This document shows positions 9,087 through 18,393 of a stretch of 64,000 bases of DNA, piece after piece. Within the stretch, counting starts at the first letter, position 1; every line of letters begins with the position of its first letter. Source of the stretch: Mitsuokella multacida DSM 20544 (GTDB lineage: Bacteria > Bacillota > Negativicutes > Selenomonadales > Selenomonadaceae); assembly GCF_000155955.1 (NCBI RefSeq), contig NZ_GG697141.2, forward strand, positions 1,264,588-1,328,587. The letters are read 5' to 3'. The translations under genes were made by a program, and so were the position numbers. The notes under the pieces are model-generated. The model made no database searches. It had not been told where the DNA came from and was given only the letters and a program-made list of their open reading frames with translations.

Positions 9087-10412
9087 TCAGAAGAAGAACT
9101 GGATACGACCCCAGAGCGTGTCAACGTCGCGGTCGGAATCGATGCCCTTGCCGTTGAAGTACTTAGCCGTAGCGAGTACGTTGTGGAACGGCGTGTAGTT
9201 TGCACCGATTTCCCAGCCCTTTGCACCGACGACCTGAGCATCTTCCGTGCCGAAAATCGACGTGTAGGTGCCGAGGTAACGGTAAGCGGCATAAGCGCCC
9301 CAAGTGTTCTTGTTCTCCGGCTGAGCACCCTTGTAGCTGTAGATAGCCTGCCACGATTTGTCGAGGTTATCGGCGCTCGTGTTGTTGGCATAAGCCGCGA
9401 ACAGACGGCTTGTATTGTCGAAGTTATAGCCGACATTTGCAGACCAGATGTTGGCGTTATCTTCGTCGTTCTTGCCGTTCGTGTAGCCTTCTCCATTGTT
9501 GAGGCCATCCGTCAGACCGATGAAGTCGTTCGTGTTGAGGTGATAATAAGCGGCACCGCCCGACCACTTGCTGGCCGGCGTTGCGTACTGGAGCGTGATG
9601 CCCTGCATGTTAGCAGTATCATCGAAGTCACGATTACTGAGGTGATAACCCTTTTCCTGATCGGAGACATCGATGCGGCCTGCATAGATCGTCGCCTTGA
9701 GCGCGTTGCCGAACGTCACATTGGCACCGGACATCGAGTTATCAGAATCGAAGACGAGGCCCTGCTCCGGCGTGTAGAGACCAAATTTACCGAGCTGCGT
9801 CTGGAAGTTCTTGTAGTTGCCCTGTGCATAGACACGCTTGAGTGTGATTTTATCTTCGTCATGGTTGTCGCCGTCACCTTTATCGTCGGACATCTCCGTC
9901 GTAGCATCAAGGCGGGCATTGACATGCCAGTGATCGTTGACTTCAGCGCTCGGCTCGAGACGTAAGAGCAGCTTATCGGAGTTGTCGCGATCTTTGCTGC
10001 CATTCTCCTGCTCCGTGCGGAGGCTGCGATACGTGTAACGTGCCTGGCCGTTCCACTTGACCATGTCGGCATTGCGCTCGAGGTTGCTGACGCGGACGCC
10101 GAGGTTGTTGAGCTCATCGGAGAACTCAGCAGCGAGCTTGTCGATCAGGGCCTTATCGGCAGCGGAGACATCCGTCTTTGCCATGGCCTTTGCGACCATC
10201 TGCGCCATTTCATAACGCGTGATGCTCTGGTTGCCGCGGAATGTCGTGTCGCCATAGCCTTCGATGACGCCATCAGCAGCGAGCTGAGCTACTGCGTCAT
10301 AGGCCCAATGGTCAGCCGGTACGTCCGAGAACGGATTAGCGGCAGCGAACGTGGTGCTTGCAGCGCCGACGACGAGAGCCGTCGTCAGTGCAGATACGAG
10401 AGTCTTTTTCAT
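9087..10412 (-). CDS. SLH-domain outer-membrane porin (OmpM/Mep45-like)
   Basis: A 441-residue exported protein. Residues 1-24 are a Sec signal peptide (cleavage near TTFAAA). An S-layer-homology domain follows (about 27-78: FSDVPADHWAYDAV, GVIEGYGDTTFRG, ITRYEMAQMVA), then a short coiled coil (about 85-115), then a beta-barrel of alternating strands ending in the aromatic terminus GRIQFFF. In Negativicutes this architecture is the major porin: the SLH domain binds modified peptidoglycan and tethers the outer membrane in place of Braun's lipoprotein. It is monocistronic, with its own consensus promoter and a leader of about 110 nt. Confidence 0.93.
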   Translation of the reverse strand: MKKTLVSALTTALVVGAASTTFAAANPFSDVPADHWAYDAVAQLAADGVIEGYGDTTFRGNQSITRYEMAQMVAKAMAKTDVSAADKALIDKLAAEFSDELNNLGVRVSNLERNADMVKWNGQARYTYRSLRTEQENGSKDRDNSDKLLLRLEPSAEVNDHWHVNARLDATTEMSDDKGDGDNHDEDKITLKRVYAQGNYKNFQTQLGKFGLYTPEQGLVFDSDNSMSGANVTFGNALKATIYAGRIDVSDQEKGYHLSNRDFDDTANMQGITLQYATPASKWSGGAAYYHLNTNDFIGLTDGLNNGEGYTNGKNDEDNANIWSANVGYNFDNTSRLFAAYANNTSADNLDKSWQAIYSYKGAQPENKNTWGAYAAYRYLGTYTSIFGTEDAQVVGAKGWEIGANYTPFHNVLATAKYFNGKGIDSDRDVDTLWGRIQFFF

Positions 10413-10527
10413 AAGAATCTCCTCCTCTATGAAATTGAATCAAAGAACCTTTCGGCAGGAGATCCAGACTCTTTGGTAAGTATCCATGTTCCCTTTCCAG
10501 TTCCTCTGAACCGTCCTGTCAATTAGT

Positions 10528-10570
10528 ATTGTAGCCTATAATTTGCATGTTGTCAATTAATAATTTGCAT
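10528..10570 (-). promoter_or_regulatory. Porin promoter with two 22-bp-phased direct repeats
   Basis: On the minus strand TTGACA (10551-10556) and TACAAT (10528-10533) are 17 bp apart. ATAATTTGCAT occurs at 10538-10548, inside the spacer, and again at 10560-10570, just upstream of the -35, exactly two helical turns apart. This looks like a binding site for a regulator of the porin. Confidence 0.7.
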
Positions 10571-10599
10571 TGTGTGGATTAAATGGCGGATGGAAGTGT

Positions 10600-10653
10600 G
10601 TTCAAGATATGTATCGCCTTAATCTTGAACGCTATTTTCATCTATACTATAAT
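10600..10653 (+). promoter_or_regulatory. TetR-gene promoter and probable operator
   Basis: TTGAAC (10625-10630), 17 bp, TATAAT (10648-10653). A perfect 9-bp inverted repeat, GTTCAAGAT/ATCTTGAAC (10600-10608 and 10622-10630), covers the -35 and would suit autorepression by the TetR protein encoded downstream. Confidence 0.75.
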
Positions 10654-10721
10654 GAGTAGAACAGAGTCGAAGGAATGTTGTATCAAAACGGATAGACGAG
10701 TACAGGAAGGGAAGTCATAGC

Positions 10722-11393
10722 ATGGGATTTCAGCGTGCGCGCAAGGAGGAGCAGCGAGAGAGGCGTCGCCAGGAGATCCTCGATGCGGCCTGGGAGCTGT
10801 TTGAGGAAGGCGGCCTCGAGATGGTGACGTTCTCGACCATCGGCGCGAAGGTCTCCTTCACACGCCAGACCATCTACACCTACTACCGGTCGCGCGATGA
10901 AGTGCTGCTCGACCTCTTGAGCCGCAGGATGGAGGATTTCTATCAGGACATCCGCGCGATGTTCCCAATCGGCAAGCCCGTTACGCAGCGAGAGTTCTGC
11001 GAGAGGCTCGTGGACCATTTGCTGTTCCACAAGAAGATGCTCGCGCTGTTCTCCTTGCACATCACGCTCGAGAATAAGGCGCGCTACGAGAACATCCTCT
11101 CCTTCAAGCGCACGATGTACGAGGCGTTCCCGGTCTTCTGCACGATCCTGCGCGACCAGTGCTCCGGGGCGTCGGAGGACGCGTTCTGCTACTTCTGCCT
11201 GACCATCATGGTCTACATCAGCAGCATCCACCCAATGATCGATCAGACGCCACTGCAGAAGAAGGCCCTGCAGGAGGCATCTGGCGGCATGGCCATCCCG
11301 ACAGACCGGGAGCTGATCCTCTCATCGCTGATGCTCATGACAGGCTCATTCCACTTTCGCGGCGATGGGGATGAAGAAACGTCCAATCCGTGA
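10722..11393 (+). CDS. TetR-family transcriptional regulator
   Basis: A 223-residue DNA-binding protein. The N-terminal HTH is typical (RRQEILDAAWELFEEGGLEMVTFSTIGAKV...TRQTIYTYYRSRDEVLLDLL, residues about 14-65); the rest is a helical ligand-binding domain of unknown specificity. The start ATG 10722 follows GGAAGGGAAG. It lies between the divergent porin gene and a co-directional NagZ-like gene 55 bp downstream, so either could be a target. A 9-bp inverted repeat over its own -35 suggests autoregulation. Confidence 0.88.
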   Translation: MGFQRARKEEQRERRRQEILDAAWELFEEGGLEMVTFSTIGAKVSFTRQTIYTYYRSRDEVLLDLLSRRMEDFYQDIRAMFPIGKPVTQREFCERLVDHLLFHKKMLALFSLHITLENKARYENILSFKRTMYEAFPVFCTILRDQCSGASEDAFCYFCLTIMVYISSIHPMIDQTPLQKKALQEASGGMAIPTDRELILSSLMLMTGSFHFRGDGDEETSNP

Positions 11394-11447
11394 TAAGATA
11401 GAGTCATCTGAGTAAGAGTGAGAGATGAGAGAACAGAGAGGGATGAG

Positions 11448-12593
11448 ATGATGCAAAAGAATGCGGGGCGCTTTGCGCTCGTACTGCTCGCCGTGCTGGC
11501 GATGTCAGCTGCCTTTGTCGTGGCAGGCTGTGGCAAGGCGCAGAGCGATGGGACGGGCAGTCCGGCCAAGCAGCAGACGCTCGACGACAAGGTCAATGCG
11601 ATCGTCGACTCGATGACGACGACGGAGAAGGTCGGCCAGATGGTCATGATTGGCGTCCAGGGGACAGAGGTCACGGATGACAGCCTCTACATGCTGCATC
11701 AGTATCACATGGGCGGCGTCATCCTGTTCGACCGCAACATGGAGTCAGCTGACCAGACGAAGAAACTCATCGCCGACCTGCAGGAGCAGGCCGACCAGAA
11801 GGTGCCGCTGTTCATCGGTGTCGATGAGGAGGGCGGGCAGGTCGTGCGTGGCAAGTCCTTCCTGACGCCGCCGCCGTCGGAGCAGGAGATTGGCAGGAGC
11901 GGCGAGGTCACGCGCGCGGAGGAGTCGGCCCGCCAGACAGCGGAGAAGCTCAAGAAGCTCGGCTTCAACGTCAACTTCGCACCGGTCGCCGATGTCGGCG
12001 ACTATGCGCGCTCGTTTGGCCCCGACCCCGAGCAGACGGCGAAGTTCGTCGCGGCGGCCGCCCAGGGTTACGAGCAGGAGCACGTCATGTACGCGCTCAA
12101 GCACTTCCCGGGCATCGGCCGCGGCACGGTCGACTCGCATGAGGATATCTCCTCCATCACGGCCACGAAGGACGAACTCATGAAGCGCGACCTCGTGCCG
12201 TTCCGCACGGTCATCGACGAGCGCCAGCCCGAGGACTACTTCGTCCTCGTCTCGCATCTGCGCTATCCGGCGCTCGATGCGGAAAACCCCGCGAGCCTCT
12301 CGAAGGCAATCCAGACGGATTTCCTGCGCGGCGAGCTCGGCTACCGCGGCCTCATCATCACGGATGACGTGGAGATGGGCGCGCTCGCGAAGCATTACAG
12401 TTTCCGCGAGCTCGGCGTCAAGGCCGTCGAGGCGGGCAGCGACATCGTGCTCGTCTGCCACGAGTACCCGCATGAGACGGACGTCTACCTCGGGCTGCTC
12501 GACGCCGTTCAGGACGGCACGATCTCGATGGAGCGCGTCAACGAATCCGTGCGCCGCATCGTCAAGGCAAAGCTCGTGCATGCACAGTCCTGA
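11448..12593 (+). CDS. Lipoprotein beta-N-acetylhexosaminidase-like, glycoside hydrolase family 3
   Basis: About 381 residues. The N-terminus is a lipoprotein signal with lipobox VVAGC, so the enzyme is membrane-anchored outside the cytoplasm, unlike cytosolic NagZ of E. coli. The GH3 NagZ motifs are present: KHFPGIGRGTVDSHEDIS, with the catalytic-loop Asp/His, and ITDDVEMGAL, with the nucleophile Asp. It probably cleaves GlcNAc from cell-wall muropeptides or related glycans. ATG 11448 and ATG 11451 are adjacent; AGAGAGG upstream suits either. A long bidirectional terminator follows. Confidence 0.88.
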   Translation: MMQKNAGRFALVLLAVLAMSAAFVVAGCGKAQSDGTGSPAKQQTLDDKVNAIVDSMTTTEKVGQMVMIGVQGTEVTDDSLYMLHQYHMGGVILFDRNMESADQTKKLIADLQEQADQKVPLFIGVDEEGGQVVRGKSFLTPPPSEQEIGRSGEVTRAEESARQTAEKLKKLGFNVNFAPVADVGDYARSFGPDPEQTAKFVAAAAQGYEQEHVMYALKHFPGIGRGTVDSHEDISSITATKDELMKRDLVPFRTVIDERQPEDYFVLVSHLRYPALDAENPASLSKAIQTDFLRGELGYRGLIITDDVEMGALAKHYSFRELGVKAVEAGSDIVLVCHEYPHETDVYLGLLDAVQDGTISMERVNESVRRIVKAKLVHAQS

Positions 12594-12620
12594 GATACAA
12601 GATAGATGATGGCAACAAAA

Positions 12621-12657
12621 AAGACGCTCTGGCATCAAGGGTCAGAGCGTCTTTTCG
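12621..12657. terminator. Bidirectional terminator between the NagZ-like gene and mqnA
   Basis: AAGACGCTCTG (12621-12631) pairs with CAGAGCGTCTT (12643-12653), with A and T runs on each side. Confidence 0.88.
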
Positions 12658-12680
12658 TGTCTATTCGTTTGTGCTGCTGC

Positions 12681-13526
12681 TCAGCTGCGCCGCACGGCGG
12701 CAAACTCGATCTCGGGCACGTGGTCGATGAGGTTCATCTCGTGGGCGAGCTTGTAGAACGTCCGGAGCCCGTCGAGGTATTCGTCGGTGAGGTCCCAGCG
12801 AATGATAGGGCCGAGGTATTCCTCGAGCTGCTCGTAGGTGAAGGCGGGCTTCTGCGGCAGGATCTCGCGGATGGCGGCGTCCTTGTGCAGCTCTGCCGTC
12901 TTGAAGGCATGGCGGATACGGTCGTAGACGAGCTGCAGTGCCTCCGGCTGGCTCTCGGCGAAGCGGCGGCTCGCGACCCAGAGCGCGTAGACCATCTTCT
13001 TGCCCGTCATTTTCTTCCACTCGAGGCCGAGGTCGTAGTAGTAGAAGCCTTCGCGCGGATGGTGGTAGAGCCAGAGCGCATCGTCGCCTATGAGCAGGGA
13101 GGCCGTCGCGTCTTCCGGAATCGGGTCCTCCGGCGTGATGTGGCGCACGTAGTAGTTCGGGATGGCGCCGTAGGCCAGCCGCAGGATGATCTTCAAGAGG
13201 CAGTGTGACGTCGCCGACTTGGCCGTCAGGATGATCTTGTCGTCCTTCAGCGACTCGATCGGCTTGCGCGAGGCGAGCAGGATGCTCTCGACATCGCCGT
13301 CCGTTGAGACGCAGACATCCGGCAGTACGACGAGCTCTTCGCTGTGGCGGGCGTATATGATGGATGAGACATTGCTGACGTCGAGGCGGTGGTTGATGAT
13401 GTCGCTGTTGAGCTCCGCCGGGACGCCGCGCGCAATCTGGAGCCCGTCCGCTGCGCCGTGCGCATAGCTCCAGGTCAATGGCAGGACGTTCAGGAAATTG
13501 ATGTGTCCGACCTTTGGACAGGTCAT
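12681..13526 (-). CDS. mqnA: Chorismate dehydratase MqnA (futalosine menaquinone pathway)
   Basis: A 281-residue cytosolic enzyme that converts chorismate to 3-[(1-carboxyvinyl)oxy]benzoate, the first step of the futalosine route to menaquinone. Recognisable segments are VGHINFLNVLPL at the N-terminus, DVSNVSSIIYARH, and LLIGDDALWLYH in the periplasmic-binding-protein-like fold. The start ATG 13526 has AAGGGGG upstream; a longer frame to 13703 lacks a ribosome site. No other mqn genes are in the window. A palindrome overlaps the likely -35. Confidence 0.9.
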   Translation of the reverse strand: MTCPKVGHINFLNVLPLTWSYAHGAADGLQIARGVPAELNSDIINHRLDVSNVSSIIYARHSEELVVLPDVCVSTDGDVESILLASRKPIESLKDDKIILTAKSATSHCLLKIILRLAYGAIPNYYVRHITPEDPIPEDATASLLIGDDALWLYHHPREGFYYYDLGLEWKKMTGKKMVYALWVASRRFAESQPEALQLVYDRIRHAFKTAELHKDAAIREILPQKPAFTYEQLEEYLGPIIRWDLTDEYLDGLRTFYKLAHEMNLIDHVPEIEFAAVRRS

Positions 13527-13560
13527 AAAAATCCCCCTTTTTCTGTTCGTAATCTCTTTC

Positions 13561-13598
13561 ATTATACACGCTGGCATCCCGAAAATATATGATTTTCG
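13561..13598 (-). promoter_or_regulatory. mqnA promoter region with a 7-bp palindrome
   Basis: A minus-strand -10, TATAAT (13561-13566), has no good -35. At that distance lies CGAAAAT-5-ATTTTCG (13580-13598), a perfect inverted repeat, suggesting regulator-dependent transcription. Confidence 0.5.
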
Positions 13599-13647
13599 TA
13601 TGTATACGGTATTTTTACAAGAGCAGGCAGTGGGGGAAAGGCTGTTC

Positions 13648-13705
13648 TTGAACACGATGATACAATATGCTACAATTATTATAGTCATAGTTGATGAAAT
13701 CAACT
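13648..13705 (+). promoter_or_regulatory. MarR-pump operon promoter and operator
   Basis: TTGAAC (13648-13653), 17 bp, TACAAT (13671-13676). Immediately after the predicted start is AGTTGAT-3-ATCAACT (13689-13705), a perfect palindrome of the TTGATNNNATCAA type bound by MarR dimers, so the operon is probably autorepressed. Confidence 0.78.
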
Positions 13706-13765
13706 GGACAATCTGCTAGTATGTGTCTGCCCGGGGGATAGGGCAGTTTTTGGGAGGAATGACTC

Positions 13766-14266
13766 ATGGATGAGTATATCAACATAGGACGCTGGTTCTC
13801 GGTGCTGCACCGCCGCTCACAGATCTTCGTCGTCGAGGCGTGCGAGAAGCTGCATCTGACGTACTCGGAGTACGTCATGCTCTTGCGCATCTACGACCAT
13901 GAGGGCGCGCGGCAGGATGAGCTCGCGACGATGCTCTACCTCGACAAGGCCGTCGTGACGCGCACGATGACGATGCTCGAGAAGAAGGGGCTCGTCTACC
14001 GCGAGCAGGATGCGCGCGACAAGCGGGCCAAGCACGTCTACCTGACGGAATACGGCAAGGAGCAGCACGCCTACTTGCGCAATGTCATCCAGCGCTGGGT
14101 CGACTACCTCGTGGCCGACATGGCGCCCGCGGACGTCGAGACCATCGTCAAGGGCTTTGATTATCTCGTCGACAGGGCTTGCCGCGCGGACATCCGCAAA
14201 CTCGCGCGCGATATCCCGGAAGATCAGCCGCTGGGACCGGCAAAGGGGGACGACCATGCAGAATAA
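13766..14266 (+). CDS. MarR-family regulator of the RND pump operon
   Basis: A 166-residue winged-helix protein. The DNA-binding core is visible as ARQDELATMLYLDKAVVTRTMTMLEKKGLVYREQDARDKRAKHVYLTEYGK (wing DARDKRAKHV, residues about 48-100). The start ATG 13766 follows TGGGAGGAA. It overlaps the following fusion-protein gene by 11 bp, so it is cotranscribed with, and presumably represses, the pump. A MarR-type palindrome lies at its promoter. The inducer is unknown. Confidence 0.9.
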   Translation: MDEYINIGRWFSVLHRRSQIFVVEACEKLHLTYSEYVMLLRIYDHEGARQDELATMLYLDKAVVTRTMTMLEKKGLVYREQDARDKRAKHVYLTEYGKEQHAYLRNVIQRWVDYLVADMAPADVETIVKGFDYLVDRACRADIRKLARDIPEDQPLGPAKGDDHAE

Positions 14267-15338
14267 TCGCAAAGGACTGGCGCTCATCATGGCGCTCATC
14301 ATGGCGCTCGCGGCGGCTGGCTGCGGCCAGAAGGCTGCGACCGTCGAGAAGGCGCCGCTCGTCAAGACACAGCAGGCCGGCAGCGGCACGGAGGCGGATA
14401 CGGGTACGTATGCCGGCACCGTGCGCGGCCGCTATGAGACAAATCTCGCCTTTCAGGTCGGCGGCCAGATCCTCTCACGCAATGTGCAGGAGGGCAGCCG
14501 CGTGCGCGCGGGTGACACGTTGATGGTCATCAACGCGAAGGACGTCGTGCAACAGTCGAATGCCGGCGACGCGCAGGTCGCACAGGCCCGCGCTCAGCTC
14601 GACCTCGCGCAGCGCAATCTCGCGCGCTACAGCGAGCTCTACCAAGAGGATGCCGTCGCGGCCTCGGTGCTCGACCAGTACCAGGCTAACTACGATGCGG
14701 CCTTCGCGACGTACCAGCAGGCGCTCGCCACAGCAGCGCAGGGCCACAACGCCCTCGGTTACACGAATTTGACGGCTGGCGCTGACGGCGTCATCTCAGA
14801 GATCAAGGCCGAGGAAGGTCAGGTCGTCGCGGCCGGCCAGACGGTCATGACGCTCGTGCAGACGGACGAGCTCGAGGTCGAGATCGCCGTGCCGGAGAAC
14901 CGCATCGATGATGTCGCGGTCGGCACGCCGGTCAAGGTCTCGTTCTGGGCGCTCTCACAGGAGGTAAATGGCACGGTGCGCGAAGTCGCGCCGATGGCGG
15001 ACAGCACCTCGCGCACCTACAAGGTGCGCGTCTCCATACCGAATCCTCTAGAGGGCATGCAACTCGGCATGACGGCTAGCGTGGCGGTGGCGCATGAAGG
15101 CGGCAGCAGCTCGGCTGGCTCCGTACTGCCGCTCTCGGCCATCTACCAGACGGGCGACGCGCCCGAGGTCTGGGTCGTCACGGATGACGACACCGTCGCC
15201 TTGAAGAGCGTCGAAGTTGAGAATTTCGGCGACAACACGGTGCTCGTGCATGGCCTCGCGCCGACGGATGTCGTCGTGACGGCCGGCGTCCACAAGCTCC
15301 GTGAAGGTCAGGCCGTGCGGACGGAGGCGGACAAATGA
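14256..15338 (+). CDS. RND efflux periplasmic adaptor (membrane fusion lipoprotein)
   Basis: A 360-residue AcrA/HlyD-type adaptor. Lipobox LAAAGC at about residues 17-22 anchors it to the inner membrane. A biotinyl-lipoyl-like half (YETNLAFQVGGQILSRNVQEGSRVRAGDTLMVI), a coiled-coil hairpin (about 85-150, AQARAQLDLAQRNLARYSEL) and beta-barrel segments follow. ATG 14256 starts within the end of the MarR gene and the stop overlaps the RND gene start (ATGA), indicating translational coupling. It bridges the pump to an outer-membrane channel that is not encoded here. Confidence 0.92.
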   Translation: MQNNRKGLALIMALIMALAAAGCGQKAATVEKAPLVKTQQAGSGTEADTGTYAGTVRGRYETNLAFQVGGQILSRNVQEGSRVRAGDTLMVINAKDVVQQSNAGDAQVAQARAQLDLAQRNLARYSELYQEDAVAASVLDQYQANYDAAFATYQQALATAAQGHNALGYTNLTAGADGVISEIKAEEGQVVAAGQTVMTLVQTDELEVEIAVPENRIDDVAVGTPVKVSFWALSQEVNGTVREVAPMADSTSRTYKVRVSIPNPLEGMQLGMTASVAVAHEGGSSSAGSVLPLSAIYQTGDAPEVWVVTDDDTVALKSVEVENFGDNTVLVHGLAPTDVVVTAGVHKLREGQAVRTEADK

Positions 15339-18300
15339 GGAATCTGACAGAAGTCGCCCTGAAGAACAAGGTCCTCGTCTGGTACTTCATCGTCGTGACG
15401 GCCATCGGCGGCATCTTCGCCTACAACAAGCTCGGCCGCATGGAGGACCCGCAGTTCACGATCCGCCAGATGGTCGTCTCGGCCGCCTGGCCGGGCGCGA
15501 CGGCGCAGGAGATGCAGGAGCAGGTCACGGACAAGCTCGAGAAGAAGCTGCAGGACACGCGCGGCCTCGACAACATCAAGAGTGAGACGCGCGATGGCCA
15601 GACCATCATCTACGTCGAGCTCTCCGACGAGGTCGAGAAGGCGAAGGTGCGCGACACCTGGAAAGATGTGCGCAACCTCTGCGAGGACGTCAAGACGGAG
15701 CTGCCAGAGGGCGTCTACGGCCCGTACTACAACGACCGCTTTGACGACGTCTACGGCTCGCTCTACGCCGTGACGGGCGATGGTTACTCCTACGAGGAGA
15801 TGCGCCAGCAGGCCGAGAAGACGCGGCGCCTGCTGCTCAACATCCCGAGCGTCCAGAAGGTCGAGCTCATCGGCGAGCAGGAGGAGAAGGTCTACATCGA
15901 GATGGACCGCGCCAAGCTCTCCGAGCTCGGCATCAGCCCGCAGGTCATCGCCAATGCGCTCGCGCAGCAGAATAACATGACGCCGGCCGGCATGGTCGAG
16001 ACGGACTCCGACAACGTCTACGTGCGCGTGACGGGCCAGTTCGACGACGTCGAGGCCATCCGCCAGATGCCAGTGAGTGCGGGCGGCAAGGTCCTGCGGC
16101 TCGGCGACATCGCCAAGGTCGAGCGCCGCTATGAGGAGCCGGCCGCGCCGAAGATGTACTACAACGGTGAGCCGGCCATCGGCATCGCCGTCTCGATGGA
16201 AGACGGCGGCAATATCTTGAAGCTCGGCGATGACCTCAAGGGGACGATCGGCAAGATCCAGCAGGACCTGCCCCTCGGCCTTGAGATCCATCAGGTCTCC
16301 GACCAGCCGAGCGTCGTCGCGGAGTCCATCCACGATTTCGTCAAGACGCTTGTCGAGGCCATCATCATCGTGCTGGCCGTGAGCTTCCTCTCGCTCGGCT
16401 TCCGCACGGGCCTCGTCGTCGCGGGCTGTATCCCGCTCGTGCTCTGCGGCGTCTTCGTCGTCATGTACGCCGTTGGCATCGACCTGCACAAGGTCTCGCT
16501 GGGCTCGCTTATCATCGCGCTCGGCCTGCTCGTCGACGATGCGATCATTGCCGTCGAGATGATGAGCGTCAAGCTCGAGATGGGCAACAGCCGCTTCGAC
16601 GCGGCCTGCTACGCCTTCCGCGCGACGGCCAAGCCGATGCTGACGGGCACGCTCATTACCTGCTGCGGCTTCATTCCCGTCGCCTTCGCGAAGGGCATGG
16701 CCAGCGAGTTCTGCAGCGCCCTGTTCCCCGTCATCGCGACGGCCCTCCTGCTCTCGTGGATCGTCTCGGTCATGGTCGCGCCGCTCTACGGCTACTACCT
16801 GATCCGCGTCGAGGTCAAGAAGGACGCGGCGGGCAAGATCGACCCGTACCAGAGCCGCTTCTACACGTATTTCCGCAAGGTGCTCACGTTCTTCCTGACG
16901 CACCGCAAGGTCGTGCTCATCGCGACGGCCTGCGCGTTCTTCGTCTCGCTCTTCATGATGAAGTTCATCAAGCAGGAGTTCTTCCCGCCGTCGCTGCGCC
17001 CTGAGATCCTCGTGGAGCTCAAGTTGCCGGAGGGCTCGTCGATGGCGGCCTCGCAGGCCGTCTGCGACCGAATGTCGGACTTCCTGCAAGAGCGGTCGGA
17101 CAAGCTTGAGAACTACTCGTACTACGTCGGCCAGTACGCGCCGCGCTTCGTGCTGACGGTCGACCCGAAGGCGGACGCCGACAACTGCTCGCAGTTCGTC
17201 ATCGTCGCGAAGGACACGGCGGCCCGCGAGGCCCTGGCTAAGGACCTGCAGGATGCCTTTGCCGATGAATTCTCCGATGTCAGCGGCAACATCCAGTTCA
17301 TCCAGACCGGCCCGCCGGCCGACCACCCTGTCATGCTGCGCGTCTCGGGCTACACGGTCGAGCAGGCCAAGGAGACGGCGGCGCAGGTCGCCGACATCCT
17401 CGCCGAGGACCCCAATAACACGAACATCCAGATGGACTGGGGCCAGAAGAGCAAGGTCGTTCACCTCGAGCTCGACCAGGACAAGCTGCGCAGCATGGGC
17501 GTGACGACGCAGGCGGTCTCGCAGATGCTCTACACGGAGATCACGGGCGCCAAGGCGGCGGAGTTCTACACGGGTGACCGCACGATCGACATCGAGCTGC
17601 GCCTCGCCGCCGTCGACCGCGAGGACATCGCCGAGCTCAAGGACCTGCCGATTTACCTCGGCCAGGCTGGCTACGTGACGCTTGACCAGATTGCCAAAAT
17701 CTCGTACGAAGGCGAGGACGGGCTAATCAAGCGTTACGGGCTCATGCCGACCGTCACGGTCAGCGCCGACGTCAAGACGGGCACGGCCAACGACGCGACG
17801 AAGAAGGCCTATGATGCGACGAAGGAATTGCGCGCGAGCCTGCCGCTCGGCTGCTCCATCGAGGAGGCCGGCACACTCGAGAACAGCAACAAGTCGGTCG
17901 GCTTCCTCGTCAAGCCCATCCCGGTCATGGTCTTCCTGATCATGACGCTCCTGATGTTCCAGCTTCGGAGCTTCAAGGACATGCTGCTGACCATCCTGAC
18001 GGCGCCGCTCGGCATCATCGGCGTGGCCATCGGCATGCTCGTGCTCGACAAGGCCATGGGCTTTGTCGCCATCCTCGGCGTCCTGGCGCTCTCCGGCATG
18101 ATCATCCGCAACTCGGTCATCCTCATCGACCAGATCCAGAAGCATCTGGAGGCGGGCGAAACGCCGTGGGATGCCGTCGTCGACTCCGCCGTGCTGCGCT
18201 TCCGGCCCATCATGCTGACGGCTGCAGCGGCCATCCTCGGCATGCTGCCGCTGATGCCGAGCACGTTCTGGGGGCCGATGGCCGTCGCCATCGCCAGCGG

Positions 18301-18379
18301 CCTGCTCGTCGCCACCGTGCTGACGCTCTTGGTGCTGCCGACGATGTACGCAGCGATGTACAAGATCCATAAGCCATGA
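15335..18379 (+). CDS. RND multidrug efflux transporter (AcrB/HAE1-like)
   Basis: A 1014-residue proton-driven inner-membrane pump with 12 helices and two large periplasmic loops. Family signs are the N-terminal helix followed by RMEDPQFTIRQMVVSAAWPGA, and the proton-relay aspartates in helix 4 (LGLLVDDAIIAVEMMSV). The C-terminal half repeats the pattern (MGFVAILGVLALSGMIIRNSVIL). The ATG overlaps the adaptor stop. No TolC-like gene is in the operon, so the outer-membrane partner is elsewhere. Substrates are unknown; MarR control suggests a toxic aromatic or drug inducer. Confidence 0.95.
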   Translation: MRNLTEVALKNKVLVWYFIVVTAIGGIFAYNKLGRMEDPQFTIRQMVVSAAWPGATAQEMQEQVTDKLEKKLQDTRGLDNIKSETRDGQTIIYVELSDEVEKAKVRDTWKDVRNLCEDVKTELPEGVYGPYYNDRFDDVYGSLYAVTGDGYSYEEMRQQAEKTRRLLLNIPSVQKVELIGEQEEKVYIEMDRAKLSELGISPQVIANALAQQNNMTPAGMVETDSDNVYVRVTGQFDDVEAIRQMPVSAGGKVLRLGDIAKVERRYEEPAAPKMYYNGEPAIGIAVSMEDGGNILKLGDDLKGTIGKIQQDLPLGLEIHQVSDQPSVVAESIHDFVKTLVEAIIIVLAVSFLSLGFRTGLVVAGCIPLVLCGVFVVMYAVGIDLHKVSLGSLIIALGLLVDDAIIAVEMMSVKLEMGNSRFDAACYAFRATAKPMLTGTLITCCGFIPVAFAKGMASEFCSALFPVIATALLLSWIVSVMVAPLYGYYLIRVEVKKDAAGKIDPYQSRFYTYFRKVLTFFLTHRKVVLIATACAFFVSLFMMKFIKQEFFPPSLRPEILVELKLPEGSSMAASQAVCDRMSDFLQERSDKLENYSYYVGQYAPRFVLTVDPKADADNCSQFVIVAKDTAAREALAKDLQDAFADEFSDVSGNIQFIQTGPPADHPVMLRVSGYTVEQAKETAAQVADILAEDPNNTNIQMDWGQKSKVVHLELDQDKLRSMGVTTQAVSQMLYTEITGAKAAEFYTGDRTIDIELRLAAVDREDIAELKDLPIYLGQAGYVTLDQIAKISYEGEDGLIKRYGLMPTVTVSADVKTGTANDATKKAYDATKELRASLPLGCSIEEAGTLENSNKSVGFLVKPIPVMVFLIMTLLMFQLRSFKDMLLTILTAPLGIIGVAIGMLVLDKAMGFVAILGVLALSGMIIRNSVILIDQIQKHLEAGETPWDAVVDSAVLRFRPIMLTAAAAILGMLPLMPSTFWGPMAVAIASGLLVATVLTLLVLPTMYAAMYKIHKP

Positions 18380-18393
18380 TGGTATGACGCAAT

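Noticed and set aside
13527-13703. Longer mqnA start giving 340 residues
   Set aside because: The extra N-terminus has no MqnA similarity and no ribosome site, and would cover the promoter palindrome and -10.
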